Shown here: positions 48,087 through 58,033 of the stretch, piece after piece
How the letters are laid out: each line of letters starts with the position of its first letter
Position numbering within the stretch: the first letter of the stretch is position 1
NCBI GenBank assembly: GCA_012960505.1
Contig: DUBC01000013.1
Span: forward strand, 72,821 to 136,820
Direction: 5' to 3'
DNA from: Verrucomicrobiales bacterium
Lineage (GTDB): Bacteria > Verrucomicrobiota > Verrucomicrobiia > Verrucomicrobiales > DEV007
DNA length: 64,000 bases
The notes under the pieces: generated by a model
What the model was told of the DNA's origin: nothing
The model's database searches: none
Seen by the model: the letters and a program-made list of their open reading frames with translations, nothing else
Position numbers and translations under genes: made by a program

Positions 48087-48200
48087 GTAGTTGGATTTTT
48101 CTCAAATAATATTGTGTCTGAATTGGTCCTATACTGCAAGAGTGCTTAATGTCCAATAAGAGAACTCGATCAATGAGTATTATGATTATAGAATTATTTT

Positions 48201-49109
48201 ATGGATAAATGCGGTATAGGTATTGATATAGGCGGAACTGAAATTAAGGCAGCTTCATTCGATCTTGTCAGTGGTAAAATCCTGAGTAAGGAAACTGCTC
48301 CGACTCAGGACGGAGTGTTCACTGATGGGGTTCCTGCTTTTGTTGGATCAGTGAAGGGACTAGTTTCAGATTTATTAAGTGATTTGAGCCAGGAATTATC
48401 AGTCATTGGAGTTTCAGCTCCTGGGCTCGTGCAGAAAAATGAAAGGGCCATTGGATACATGCCGGGCAGGCTTGAGGGTTTAGAGGGTCTGGATTGGACC
48501 ACTGCCCTAAATATGGATATAGAAATTGAGGTAATTAATGATGCTCATGCTGCGCTCCTTGGTGAAGTGTGGCAAGGGTCAGCGAGGTGCATGGACGATG
48601 TCATTATGCTGACCCTAGGAACTGGTGTTGGAGGTGCTATTCTTACAGGAGGAAAACTCTTAAAAGGAAGTATTGGTAGGGCAGGGCATCTGGGACATGT
48701 GACTGTCGATTTTGAAGGCGAGCCGGACATCTGCTCTACGCCCGGGAGCATTGAGGACGCGATAGGCAATGCAACGATTGCTGAAAGGTCCGGGAAAAAA
48801 TTCTCAACGACTCATGAATTAGTAGCTGCGTACGCTGATGGGGATGAAGAGGCTAAGGAGATTTGGTTACGATCATTGAGGGCTCTTGCTGCTGCATTAG
48901 TATCGCTAGTGAACGTCATTGATCCGGAACGCATCGTGATAGGGGGAGGCATTGCAGAGGCGGGAGAGCATTTATTTAGTCCTCTGGAGAAATTAGTCCG
49001 TGAACGGGAGTGGCAGCCGGACGGAAAAGTTGTGACCATTGTGCCAGCAGAGCTAGGTTATTGGGCAGGAACCTATGGAGCGGTTTACAATGCCTTATTA
49101 AGGAGCTAA
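48201..49109 (+). CDS. ROK-family sugar kinase
   Basis: A 302-residue kinase with an ATP-binding 'GIDIGGTEIKAASF' (~7-20), 'EVINDAHAALLGE', and a ROK region 'LTLGTGVGGAILTGGKL' followed by 'GRAGHLGHVTVDFEG'. The usual Cys-x-Cys-Gly-x2-Gly-Cys zinc site is absent: the segment reads 'GEPDICSTPGSIED' with a single Cys. It is divergent from the PSD1 gene and 10 bp before a SIS-domain gene, so it likely phosphorylates an amino sugar or hexose that the partner then handles. The precise sugar is not predictable. Confidence 0.86.
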   Translation: MDKCGIGIDIGGTEIKAASFDLVSGKILSKETAPTQDGVFTDGVPAFVGSVKGLVSDLLSDLSQELSVIGVSAPGLVQKNERAIGYMPGRLEGLEGLDWTTALNMDIEIEVINDAHAALLGEVWQGSARCMDDVIMLTLGTGVGGAILTGGKLLKGSIGRAGHLGHVTVDFEGEPDICSTPGSIEDAIGNATIAERSGKKFSTTHELVAAYADGDEEAKEIWLRSLRALAAALVSLVNVIDPERIVIGGGIAEAGEHLFSPLEKLVREREWQPDGKVVTIVPAELGYWAGTYGAVYNALLRS

Positions 49110-49119
49110 GAGATAAGAG

Positions 49120-49905
49120 ATGAGTTTAACGGAAGATTATATACGTTCGTGTCGTGGGATAATTGAAAGTGTATCTGCACAAGAAAAGCAAATTCAAGAG
49201 ATAGCTGAGAAGTTCGCTAATTCCATTCTCAAGGGAAGAGTCGTTCATCTTTTTGGATCAGGACATTCCAGGATAATGGTTGAGGAAATGTGGCCCCGGT
49301 ACGGATCTTTTCCTGGTTTTAATCCGATCGTCGAGTTGTCCCTCACTTTTCATACCCAAGTGTCCGGATCAAACGGCCAGCGTCAGGCCATGTACCTAGA
49401 AAACGTTAGTGGTTTCGCGTCACGTATTTTACGTAATTTTGATATTAGTTCAGAGGATTCCGCTCTGGTGGTCTCTTCGGGAGGTTGTAACATTGTTCCC
49501 GTTGAGATTGCTGAAGAGTTTCAGAAATCCGGGGTTTGGGTCGCTGGAATTGTCAGTCTGAAACATTGTGAGGGGAGTAAGAGCAAGAGGGAAGACGGTA
49601 AAAAGCTGACCGATTTTTCTGATGCTGTACTGGACACTGGTGCGCCCTTGGGGGATTCAATGATAAGAGTCGAAGGGCTCGAAACGCCCGTCTCACCAGG
49701 ATCAACGGTAGGAGGGTGTATAATTATTAATGCGCTTAAGGCTGAGATTGCCAAGTTATTAACTGAAGCAGGTAAAGCTCCAAAAGTTTTAACGTCCGGG
49801 GCCATCGTTGGTGAAGAGAAAGCTACTCAGCTTTTTGAGGCTGCCTATGATGAGCATTCGAGGAGAATGGCCACGCTATATTCTGGTCTTGGTCTTAATG
49901 ACTAG
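49120..49905 (+). CDS. SIS-domain sugar-phosphate protein, UPF0309 type
   Basis: A 261-residue SIS-domain protein resembling the UPF0309 family: 'GRVVHLFGSGHSRIMVEEMWPRYGSF' (~38-63) provides the phosphosugar loop and the GSGHSR motif, and 'DSALVVSSGGCNIVPVEIAEEF' the second loop. Such proteins bind or isomerise phosphosugars, often amino sugars. It follows the ROK kinase by 10 bp on the same strand. A two-step kinase-plus-isomerase path for a breakdown sugar is inferred from this pairing. Confidence 0.85.
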   Translation: MSLTEDYIRSCRGIIESVSAQEKQIQEIAEKFANSILKGRVVHLFGSGHSRIMVEEMWPRYGSFPGFNPIVELSLTFHTQVSGSNGQRQAMYLENVSGFASRILRNFDISSEDSALVVSSGGCNIVPVEIAEEFQKSGVWVAGIVSLKHCEGSKSKREDGKKLTDFSDAVLDTGAPLGDSMIRVEGLETPVSPGSTVGGCIIINALKAEIAKLLTEAGKAPKVLTSGAIVGEEKATQLFEAAYDEHSRRMATLYSGLGLND

Positions 49906-49930
49906 TGCGAGAATTAGTTAATTTAAATTT

Positions 49931-52582
49931 TCAGAGGTCAGTGCCCGGAGTGAATATGTCTTTTGAGGTTAACTTTTCAGAAACCTTTTCAGTTGCGGAT
50001 TGAGTGTTTTTTTCTCTACGTAAATTTTCTGAAGGTAATGGAAGGGATTTTTTCTGGATCGGTGGAATTTCCTCTTCTTGTACAATTTTTTCGTACCATT
50101 CGGGATCTCCACATGAATAGAGTGTGCCGTTATTGAGATCCTCCGGTTTAATCGTTTTTGAAATAAGGCCTACAAAATTATCACGCGTTGATTTCCCAAT
50201 TTCAGACTCTTCAGTGATGAGGTAATTTGCGTATTTTGCTCTGGTCAAAGCTACATAAAATTTGCAGATTTGCTCGTAAGTAGCATTGGCGACTTTTTCG
50301 GTGTTATATTGATTTAATTGGGTGTCCGCCTCTACTATGCCTTTGTTAGGCATTGACAGTATCCACTGAGGTTCATGATTTTCATTGTATTTTATCTCAG
50401 TTCCAAGGTCCGTACTTAAAAATGTATTGCCCCCAAGTTCCGGTAATATAACGGAATCGAAGGTGAGCCCCTTTGATTGATGGATGGTCATGACTTGGAC
50501 CGATCCCGGTTCACCAGTTTCACGCAGTGTGAAGTTTTCCATGAACCGCACAAATTCGTCAATGGATCGGCTGCCACGATTGTCGAATATTGACGTTGCT
50601 TTTAGTAACTGATTTACCCTCATTGAATTAAAATCATCAAAATTGATGTAGGAAACCAATTCTCTGAGAGTTTCCGTGAATTGATTCTTCCAAACTGATG
50701 AACGAATGAAATGTCCGAACCTTTCAATGTCCGGAAACTTGTCCTCCACTATTTTTCTGAATGGTGACATCATTACGTGACCCGATGAGAACTTGTCTCC
50801 GGGATGTGCAGAGAATCGGAAGATTGAAAGTAGGGCAATCCCGACCGCATTGTCCTTGGCGATACAAATTTTTGCATCGTTGGTCACTTTTAAATTTGTA
50901 TGCTCCCTTAAATATTTTGTTATGAGATTGCCGGTTTTATTTTGCTGGACGAGGATACCGACGCTGATTTTATTTTCCGAGGGGTTTATTTTTCTGATTA
51001 CTTCTGCGATCAGTTCAAGTTTTGCATCAAGCTCCTTCCATCTGGGAGCTTTCTCTGCGGATATCCATGAAGTGAAACCGGGTCTGTCTTTATGAACTGT
51101 CGTATGTTCTTTAAATTCCCACCGTCCCTCAATTGAGGGGAACAGGCTCTGTATTTCATCCTTACTCCCAAAGATTGAGTTTACTGTTGTGATGACAGGT
51201 TCAGAGGATCGTCGTGATTCATCCAGATTAGTTTCCCTAAAACGCTCGGGGCCAAGATTCTTATACTTACGTTTCTGCTCATTGAAAATTCTAGAATCTC
51301 CGCCTCGCCAAGCATAGATGGATTGTTTTATGTCTCCAACGATGAATGAACTCCTTCCCGCCCCAGGATCCATTGCGCATTCATCGATAAGATTTTCGAT
51401 GGCATTCCATTGTTCCCGGCTCGTGTCCTGAAATTCGTCAAGGAGCCAGTGATCGTATTTGGCGTCCATTCTGTATTCCAGTAAGTCAATCAGTCCAGAG
51501 TTTAACTTATTCTTCTTGGACAGAAAGTATGGAAAATCAGAAAAGGTCAGTCGTCCTTTTTGTCTCACATTTCTGCCATATTCATCTTCGTATGATTGAA
51601 GTACTTCACATAGGCCAAGTGTCCTCATTGACTGAGTTTGCAATGTGATCCCGACTAAATGAGAAATAACGTCCAGAAAAAGTTCAGTCTGTTCGCCGGA
51701 TATTTCGTATGCACAACCGGCAATATTGATTCGGGCATTTCCTGACTGGATGTCATTGAAGTTTTTGAGAAAATTATTGTAAACTGTCTCGTAATCCTTT
51801 GGCACAGGATTGCCGGTTTTGGTTTCAATTACCCACGAAAGGAATGACTCTAATTTTGTGGAGACTTTCTCTCTGATTTCCATTTTTTCATTTAGCTTCA
51901 GGAGTCTTTTTATTTTCTCTTTCAATATGTTCTCTTCGAGGACGTTCCATTGAAATTCGTCAGGCCATATGGATGATTTTTTTCCCCAGAGCTCCGGTTC
52001 TGGATTGTAAATAAATTTGCTATGCATTTTCTCAATGAATTCATTGAGTCGGGACTGCACTCTGGATTCCTCCTTGCCGAAGGCGGAATATTTTAATGCC
52101 TTCAGAAAAATTTCATTTGAGGAGGCTTTTCCGTCAAAAACTTTTCTGAATACGCTTTCCCTTGCGACCAAAGTTTCGTGGTCCGTAAGGATTTCAAATT
52201 CACCCGCTATTCCCATTTCAAAAGGAATATTATTTATCATTTTGTATAAAAAACTATCCAGGGTCCCCATTTCAAGCGACGGCATCGCATTAATAAAAAT
52301 TCGAAGTAATTTAATGGCTTTTTCGCTGTCGAGTTCAGGAACGGCAGTGATGTTACTTATCGACTTGGGATCGTCAAAGTGCTTTGAGCTTCTGGCCAAT
52401 TTCCCGAGAATTCCCTCAAAAAATTCTCCTGACGCTTTCTTTGTGAAGGTAAGAGCGACTATGTTCTCGGGATTCACTCCCTCATTCATTAGGCTAATGA
52501 ATTTATCTGTCAGTTTAAAGGTCTTGCCCGTGCCTGCGGAGGCGGGAATGACTTCGTTAATAAATGTGACTGGAGGATTCAT
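49931..52582 (-). CDS. UvrD/AddA-type helicase subunit without C-terminal nuclease
   Basis: An 883-residue superfamily 1 helicase for double-strand-break end processing. Walker A is ASAGTGKT (14-21). Further motifs: 'VALTFTKKASGEF', 'DEFQDTSREQWNAI', 'FIVGDIKQSIYAWRGGDSR', 'VMTIHQSKGLTFDSVILPE' and 'FYVALTRAKYANYL'. It stops soon after the last helicase motif with a charged tail (KSLPLPSENLRREKN), about 300 residues short of usual AddA, so the C-terminal PD-(D/E)xK nuclease domain is missing. It lies 2 bp downstream of the AddB-like gene. The reading frame looks intact, so the loss is not a visible frameshift. Confidence 0.88.
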   Translation of the reverse strand: MNPPVTFINEVIPASAGTGKTFKLTDKFISLMNEGVNPENIVALTFTKKASGEFFEGILGKLARSSKHFDDPKSISNITAVPELDSEKAIKLLRIFINAMPSLEMGTLDSFLYKMINNIPFEMGIAGEFEILTDHETLVARESVFRKVFDGKASSNEIFLKALKYSAFGKEESRVQSRLNEFIEKMHSKFIYNPEPELWGKKSSIWPDEFQWNVLEENILKEKIKRLLKLNEKMEIREKVSTKLESFLSWVIETKTGNPVPKDYETVYNNFLKNFNDIQSGNARINIAGCAYEISGEQTELFLDVISHLVGITLQTQSMRTLGLCEVLQSYEDEYGRNVRQKGRLTFSDFPYFLSKKNKLNSGLIDLLEYRMDAKYDHWLLDEFQDTSREQWNAIENLIDECAMDPGAGRSSFIVGDIKQSIYAWRGGDSRIFNEQKRKYKNLGPERFRETNLDESRRSSEPVITTVNSIFGSKDEIQSLFPSIEGRWEFKEHTTVHKDRPGFTSWISAEKAPRWKELDAKLELIAEVIRKINPSENKISVGILVQQNKTGNLITKYLREHTNLKVTNDAKICIAKDNAVGIALLSIFRFSAHPGDKFSSGHVMMSPFRKIVEDKFPDIERFGHFIRSSVWKNQFTETLRELVSYINFDDFNSMRVNQLLKATSIFDNRGSRSIDEFVRFMENFTLRETGEPGSVQVMTIHQSKGLTFDSVILPELGGNTFLSTDLGTEIKYNENHEPQWILSMPNKGIVEADTQLNQYNTEKVANATYEQICKFYVALTRAKYANYLITEESEIGKSTRDNFVGLISKTIKPEDLNNGTLYSCGDPEWYEKIVQEEEIPPIQKKSLPLPSENLRREKNTQSATEKVSEKLTSKDIFTPGTDL

Positions 52583-52584
52583 AT

Positions 52585-55437
52585 TTATTTCTGCAGAATT
52601 TCGCCGGGATCAAAGCTTGAATCACAGTCACCAAAAATTATTTCCGAGTAATTATCATATTTAGGGGAATCAGATGGGGGCCAGAAATTGCAATTGCTGA
52701 TCTCTTTTGAAACGTTCTCTGCACAGGTGAGGGAACTCTCCATGAGGTCCTCTTTCAAGTCATCCCACATTTCAATTTTCATTGAGCTCTGGGTGTTACC
52801 TAGATTAAAATATCCGGAGCCTATGCTTTCTTTCTCAAAAATTAATTTCGCTGCGTGTACGTAAAGCGGTATCTGAAGATTAATCCATTTGCTGCGTTTT
52901 TTATCGCTAATATATGTGCGCCAATCCGGAATAGAATCTGAGGAGGATTGAGTGATGTTTTTGAGGTGGGCCTTGTCTGGGTTTATTGCTTTTGCCGAGG
53001 TCTTGTAATCAAGGATTCTCCAGGACCCATCATTTTCGTTCTGTTCTATCCGATCAATCGTACCCTTAAGTTTCAAATTGCCGACTTTGATTTCATTGTT
53101 TATATGAATTTTAAATTCTGAATGAATGATTTTCCATCCTAGGGACCTTTCATTGGCCTGAATGGCAGAGAACCATTTGAGCCGTTCCTTTATTGAGTTG
53201 ATCTGGAATGACAATGGAACGGTGCGCTTTGTTCCGAATTTGCGGGTTGCTCTGAACTCGATTCTTTTTTCTAAGAATTTATAAATTTCCGATTCATCCT
53301 GATTGTCCCTGATCCCATCATTTTTCCCGAAATCTTCAAGTACCTGATGAACAAATGTGCCGAATTGCATTGCATCCATTTCCATTTCAACGGGCTGGTT
53401 ATCATTCATTCCCATCAAATTTAGGAGGTAGAAACGGAATGGGCAGGAAAGATAATTGCTGAATTGAGTCACTGATATTTCCTCAAAAATTTTCGCAGCC
53501 TTGTCAATTTTCATCGGTTCTAGTTTCCATGCTGAAGTCCATGGGTGGATAATTTCTGATGAATTGATTCTTGAACAAAGACTCAGTGCCCTGTCCGCTA
53601 ATTCACTGTCATCACACTGGAAAAGTAATCTTGAGGGTTTTAGAGGGTTCCCTTCCAGCGATTCCTTTCCTAGAATGATATCGACTCTCCCGCAGGAATT
53701 TCTCCAATTGAGGGTTGCGTTAAAAATATAATTGTCTCTCGCAAGGATGGACTCATTATTTCTTAGGCCGAGCTTGGATCGTAGACTGTCCGGCAGGAAG
53801 ATGTCTCCGGCGATTCGATCAGGAATAGAGCCTTCATTCATTCCTGTTATGATTAAATGAGGGCTGTTCTCCCAGAGAACTTCGAGCCAGCCCTGAATGT
53901 CCAGTGAATCCGGTTCTCTTTTCTCCGGTACTCTCTCACTTTTCAAAGCGCTGAGAATAAAATTCAATTGTTCGCTACCATCCATTGATTGCAACGGACT
54001 CGAACGAATCTCATTCAGAATGGAATTGAGATATTCAGCGGTATGACTAAATTCCTCGTCATCCTCGGAATCGAATTCCCTTCCAGAGTATATTGATTGT
54101 AGAATTCCAGGTAGATTTTCAATGAGATTATCATGTAATTGATCAAGCCATTCCTTCAGTTGTTTTAGTGCTGAGTTGGTGAGATCCGGATGCTCATTGT
54201 CAGCAGAGAATTTCAGGGCCGTATCCAAACTGGTGGGGATATGCTTGTCATTAATGCGATCTAAACTCACGAGAATGTTTGCGGCCGCAAGTTCGGGATC
54301 GTCATTATTATTGACGGTGTCTATCTGATCCGTGGTTTCTATCTGGATATCCTCGTTATCGTTATTTATAACTATGTGGTTGATGATTTCCGGGTGCTTG
54401 AGGAGTTCAATGGCCGATTCAAATGAGCCTGAAGACATTAGGTCCCTGAACAATGATAGTGTGGCGTATATTTCCTGGTTTGAGCAGAGTTCTCCGGAAG
54501 GATTATACACATTCAGATTATGCTTTTTCAGCTCAGACTTGAGGCTTGGAATGAGTTCAGTGTCATTATTTATAATTCCTACCATTCCATGTGGGTCCGA
54601 ATGTTCGGAGATGATGGATCCCACTTCACGCGATTGTTCGTCAGGGCTGGACACATGCCTGATTGAGCTCTCCGCATTTGGAATATTGATCTTATGATTT
54701 GACCAGTGCTCGGTCATTGGTCTTCCCCATTCACTGAATGATGACTGCTCTGAATCCGGTGCATAAATGACAATGCTGATCTTGTGAGATGCAGAGATGC
54801 TTTGCAGTGCGTCGGTGAGTATCTTTGGAGGGTCAGGTAAACCAATTAGAATAATTTGTTCAATGTCACCGATGCTGGAAGGGGAATTTAAAAAGGATTT
54901 TGATAGATGGCTGAGGCCGTTTTCTTTGAGTGAGGATTCAACGGTGCTCTCCAAGTGTTCGAGCTCCTTCCATCGTGAGAGGTCTACAAAATCCTGCCCT
55001 TCATTTTCAATAACATCTGAAATGTTTAATCCGCCTTCGTTTAATGAATTTTTTAATGATATAAAAGCATTTGATGTTCTGAGGGCCCAGTTCATAGAGC
55101 GATCAGGAGGAGCTATCGGGAATATATTTCTTAGTTGTGTGAGTTTGATGTTTTTTAATGTTAAGGCCCAGGCTAACGCTTTTTCAGTTTTGTTGGCGGG
55201 CTTTTCTGAATCCTTTTCGAATAGATCGAGCGCTGTCTCGGGTGTTCCGAAAATGGGGTGATTATCAAATTTCGAATTTTCCCTGTATCGGTTCTTTAGT
55301 TTACGTGCTGCCTGTTTGGAAGGAACAACGACCAGAGTCTTACTGATTAGCTCTTCGAATAATTCCACTACTAAAAATTCATTCGCAAGCTCCACTATTG
55401 GCTGGTCCCAGCCTATAAAGAATCTACGAATACCCAT
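52585..55437 (-). CDS. AddB-like protein with C-terminal PD-(D/E)xK nuclease
   Basis: A 950-residue AddB/RexB-like subunit. The N-terminal UvrD-like region has no Walker A, as in AddB of several lineages ('TLVVVPSKQAARKLKNRY'). The C-terminal nuclease region starts at 'TQFSNYLSCPFRFYLLNLMGMND' (the first iron-sulfur Cys and the CPFRF motif) and contains 'GTFVHQVLEDFG' and the catalytic 'GTIDRIEQNENDGSWRILDYKTS' (Asp, then Asp-Tyr-Lys). Late cysteines (in 'SSLTCAENVSKEISNCNFWPP', 'DCDSSF') may complete an iron-sulfur site. It is first in the pair with the AddA-like gene. This would be the only nuclease of the complex. Confidence 0.85.
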   Translation of the reverse strand: MGIRRFFIGWDQPIVELANEFLVVELFEELISKTLVVVPSKQAARKLKNRYRENSKFDNHPIFGTPETALDLFEKDSEKPANKTEKALAWALTLKNIKLTQLRNIFPIAPPDRSMNWALRTSNAFISLKNSLNEGGLNISDVIENEGQDFVDLSRWKELEHLESTVESSLKENGLSHLSKSFLNSPSSIGDIEQIILIGLPDPPKILTDALQSISASHKISIVIYAPDSEQSSFSEWGRPMTEHWSNHKINIPNAESSIRHVSSPDEQSREVGSIISEHSDPHGMVGIINNDTELIPSLKSELKKHNLNVYNPSGELCSNQEIYATLSLFRDLMSSGSFESAIELLKHPEIINHIVINNDNEDIQIETTDQIDTVNNNDDPELAAANILVSLDRINDKHIPTSLDTALKFSADNEHPDLTNSALKQLKEWLDQLHDNLIENLPGILQSIYSGREFDSEDDEEFSHTAEYLNSILNEIRSSPLQSMDGSEQLNFILSALKSERVPEKREPDSLDIQGWLEVLWENSPHLIITGMNEGSIPDRIAGDIFLPDSLRSKLGLRNNESILARDNYIFNATLNWRNSCGRVDIILGKESLEGNPLKPSRLLFQCDDSELADRALSLCSRINSSEIIHPWTSAWKLEPMKIDKAAKIFEEISVTQFSNYLSCPFRFYLLNLMGMNDNQPVEMEMDAMQFGTFVHQVLEDFGKNDGIRDNQDESEIYKFLEKRIEFRATRKFGTKRTVPLSFQINSIKERLKWFSAIQANERSLGWKIIHSEFKIHINNEIKVGNLKLKGTIDRIEQNENDGSWRILDYKTSAKAINPDKAHLKNITQSSSDSIPDWRTYISDKKRSKWINLQIPLYVHAAKLIFEKESIGSGYFNLGNTQSSMKIEMWDDLKEDLMESSLTCAENVSKEISNCNFWPPSDSPKYDNYSEIIFGDCDSSFDPGEILQK

Positions 55438-55501
55438 GATTACATTGTTGGCCGGCTACGCTCCTTAAGTCAATGCGGCTTGATAAACTAATGGCTGAAT
55501 T

Positions 55502-56563
55502 TTATGATAATTCGGAGATGACATTTTTCGCAATGTCACTGAATTCTTTGGCTGTTTCAGAGTCTCCTAAAGCGACTGGATTTCCCGTGTCTCCTGCTTC
55601 TCGCGTCTGCATTTCTATTGGGATTTGACCAATTAAAGGGACTCCCAATCTTGAGGATTCTTTTTCTCCACCGCCTTCTCCGAATATCGCATATTTTTCT
55701 CCATCCGATGGGCACAAGAAGTAGCTCATGTTTTCAACTATGCCAATGATAGGTACGTTAACTTTACTAAACATAGAGGATGCTTTTCTTGCATCAATGA
55801 GAGCCATTTCTTGAGGAGTAGTTACAATTACTGCTCCATCCACTGCGACTGATTGAACGATTGTCAGTTGAATGTCTCCTGTGCCGGGAGGTAAATCTAG
55901 TATCAAATAATCAAGTTCACCCCAGAGGCATCCTTTAAGAAATTGTTGAGTGTAGCGTGTGGCGAGGGGGCCTCTAACGATTACTGGAGAGTTGTCATCG
56001 AGCAAGAAACCCATTGACATTATCTTGATGCCGTGACTTTCGATCGGAATGATTTCGTTTTGATCGGTGGCCATTGGTCTGGCCTCTTCCTGACCAAACA
56101 TTAGAGGTATGCTTGGTCCATACAGATCACAGTCACATAGGCCAACGCTTGGTTTACCCTCAGATAAAGAAAGAGCAAGTGCAAGGTTTGCCGCTACCGT
56201 TGATTTGCCTACGCCACCCTTACCCGAAGCGACTGCTATTATTTTTTTTACACCAGGCAATGAGGCTTTATTGGCATCGACTCCGGTGGCAGGTTCGGGG
56301 GGATTTTTAATATCGAAATCTATCTTTATTCGCCCTATCCCCTTAATGGTTGAGAGGATTTCCTGTGCTTCGTTATGTATGGATTGGGGTATCGAAGGGT
56401 CTTTTGTGGCGAGTTCAATTTTTATTGTTACATCGGCGCCTTCAATGGAGACGGATTTAATGAGTCCGAATGAAACTATGTTTCTACTGAAGCCAGGATA
56501 ATTTACTTTTTCTAGCGTCTTTAGGATTTCTGCCTCATCTATCACGGATGATATCTCCTCCAA
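55502..56563 (-). CDS. Mrp/NBP35-family ATPase (Fe-S cluster carrier)
   Basis: A 353-residue protein with an N-terminal MIP18/DUF59 domain (1-90) and a P-loop ATPase domain. The deviant Walker A GKGGVGKST lies at 114-122 and 'YLILDLPPGTGD' follows. It would load Fe-S clusters onto apoproteins. The usual C-terminal CxxC that bridges a cluster between two subunits reads 'MSYFLCPSDGEKY': only one Cys is left. Related forms without this motif are known in other phyla, so function may be kept. It lies between the AddB-like gene and rpoN on the same strand. Symbol mrp/apbC left open. Confidence 0.92.
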   Translation of the reverse strand: MEEISSVIDEAEILKTLEKVNYPGFSRNIVSFGLIKSVSIEGADVTIKIELATKDPSIPQSIHNEAQEILSTIKGIGRIKIDFDIKNPPEPATGVDANKASLPGVKKIIAVASGKGGVGKSTVAANLALALSLSEGKPSVGLCDCDLYGPSIPLMFGQEEARPMATDQNEIIPIESHGIKIMSMGFLLDDNSPVIVRGPLATRYTQQFLKGCLWGELDYLILDLPPGTGDIQLTIVQSVAVDGAVIVTTPQEMALIDARKASSMFSKVNVPIIGIVENMSYFLCPSDGEKYAIFGEGGGEKESSRLGVPLIGQIPIEMQTREAGDTGNPVALGDSETAKEFSDIAKNVISELS

Positions 56564-56614
56564 CTGAATTGCTGGGTCAAGTGAATCTCGCAGATAGTGG
56601 ATTAAAATTTATAC

Positions 56615-58033
56615 TTAATAGGTCCTCCTGAGATGACTTGGGAGAATGCCTATTTCGTCCCGATATTTTGCAACGGTTCTTCGGGCCAATTTAATGCCTG
56701 ATTCCTTGAGTTCTTGGACGATTTTATCATCACTTAGTGGCTTTTTCTTATCCTCGTTTTTGACAAGTTCAGCCACAGCCTGTTTCACGCTAGTGTTACT
56801 CAATGTGTCACCGCTGTCAGTCTCATAGCCTGGTTTGAAGAAATATTTCATTTCAAAAACTCCGCGTGGTGTCGCGATGTATTTGCCTGCAATTGCACGA
56901 CTCACTGTGGTTTCGTGAACTCCGACGACTTCCGCTACTTGAGCCATGTTCATTGGGTGCAAATGAGCTATGCCATGATCTAGAAAGTCACGCTGTCGAT
57001 TTACTATTTCTTCAGAAATTTTGCGGATTGTTTCTTGTCTTTGATGAATGCATTTTATTAAGAATTTCCCGGATTGAATTTTTTCTCTGATATATTCTTT
57101 GGCGTCTTTTTTAGCATTGCCTCCAGACATAATATCCTTGTAGACATTACTGATTCTTAAATGGGGAATGGTCTCATTATTTAATGTAACATCATAGCCT
57201 GTTGAGGTTTTTTCGACACTCACGTCCGGAGTTATGTAATGATTGTCACCGAGTGAAAGTTCTCTTCCTGGTTTTGGATTTAGAGTTGCTATGAATTCGG
57301 CTGCGGTTGTAACTTTTTCGATGCCAATACCGATTTTTCGAGCGATCTGGGGATAACGTTTCCTAGCTAATTGATCTAAATGTAGATCAACGATCCTATA
57401 TTCTAAGCTGTGTTTTTTATTTAAGTGATTGAGTTGTAGTAATAGGCATTCCCTGAGATCTTGTGCTGCGATTCCGATAGGATGAAATGATTGCACTAGA
57501 TCAAGCGCTTCCTGTAACTTCATAAAAGGAATTGCGTTTTCTAGAGCTATTTCCTCTATGTTTTGTGATAGGAATCCATCCTCATTAACGCTTCCGATCA
57601 GCATCTCAGCGAGGTCTCTTATTTCGGAATTGGAATCAGATGTGTTAAGTTGTTGAATTAAGTGCCCTGACAAAGTTTGCGGTTCAATGATTGAATCCAT
57701 CATCCGCTGATGACGCTCGTTGTCATCAGCCCGTCTCGGCGTATTTGACCTGCTCTGTTGAAGGTATTCTCGCCATTCTTGATCTAGTTTAGATAATTCT
57801 GAAAATTCCTCATCAAAATCCTCCTCGTCCTTATCAAGACCTTCCTCTTCAACGGAAATATCAACGGACTCTTCTTCAAGGACTGGATTCTGGGCGAGTT
57901 CTTGCCCGATCATTTGGTTGAGCTCTAAGGTAGTGGCTTGTAACACATTAAGACTTTGCTGCATTTGTGGAGCAATTTTTGCTCGCAGTTCCAGCGATTG
58001 AGTCTGTGCGTGTTGTAATTCAAAGCCAGCCAT
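56615..58033 (-). CDS. rpoN: RNA polymerase sigma-54 factor
   Basis: A 472-residue sigma-54. The Gln-rich N-terminal activator-contact region (residues 1-55, 'SLELRAKIAPQMQQSLNVLQATTLELNQMIGQEL') is followed by an acidic linker (~60-85), the core-binding region, an HTH ('TVSRAIAGKYIATPRGVFEMKYFF') and the RpoN box 'ARRTVAKYR' at 450-458. All regions are intact. It directs RNA polymerase to -24/-12 promoters and needs AAA+ activators; none is in the window. No clear -24/-12 sites were recognised here. Confidence 0.97.
   Translation of the reverse strand: MAGFELQHAQTQSLELRAKIAPQMQQSLNVLQATTLELNQMIGQELAQNPVLEEESVDISVEEEGLDKDEEDFDEEFSELSKLDQEWREYLQQSRSNTPRRADDNERHQRMMDSIIEPQTLSGHLIQQLNTSDSNSEIRDLAEMLIGSVNEDGFLSQNIEEIALENAIPFMKLQEALDLVQSFHPIGIAAQDLRECLLLQLNHLNKKHSLEYRIVDLHLDQLARKRYPQIARKIGIGIEKVTTAAEFIATLNPKPGRELSLGDNHYITPDVSVEKTSTGYDVTLNNETIPHLRISNVYKDIMSGGNAKKDAKEYIREKIQSGKFLIKCIHQRQETIRKISEEIVNRQRDFLDHGIAHLHPMNMAQVAEVVGVHETTVSRAIAGKYIATPRGVFEMKYFFKPGYETDSGDTLSNTSVKQAVAELVKNEDKKKPLSDDKIVQELKESGIKLARRTVAKYRDEIGILPSHLRRTY

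Noticed and set aside
38811..55437. A phage-defence island (DUF1801, AddAB-like genes)
   Set aside because: The genes are far apart, between housekeeping genes, and none has a recognised defence-specific partner.
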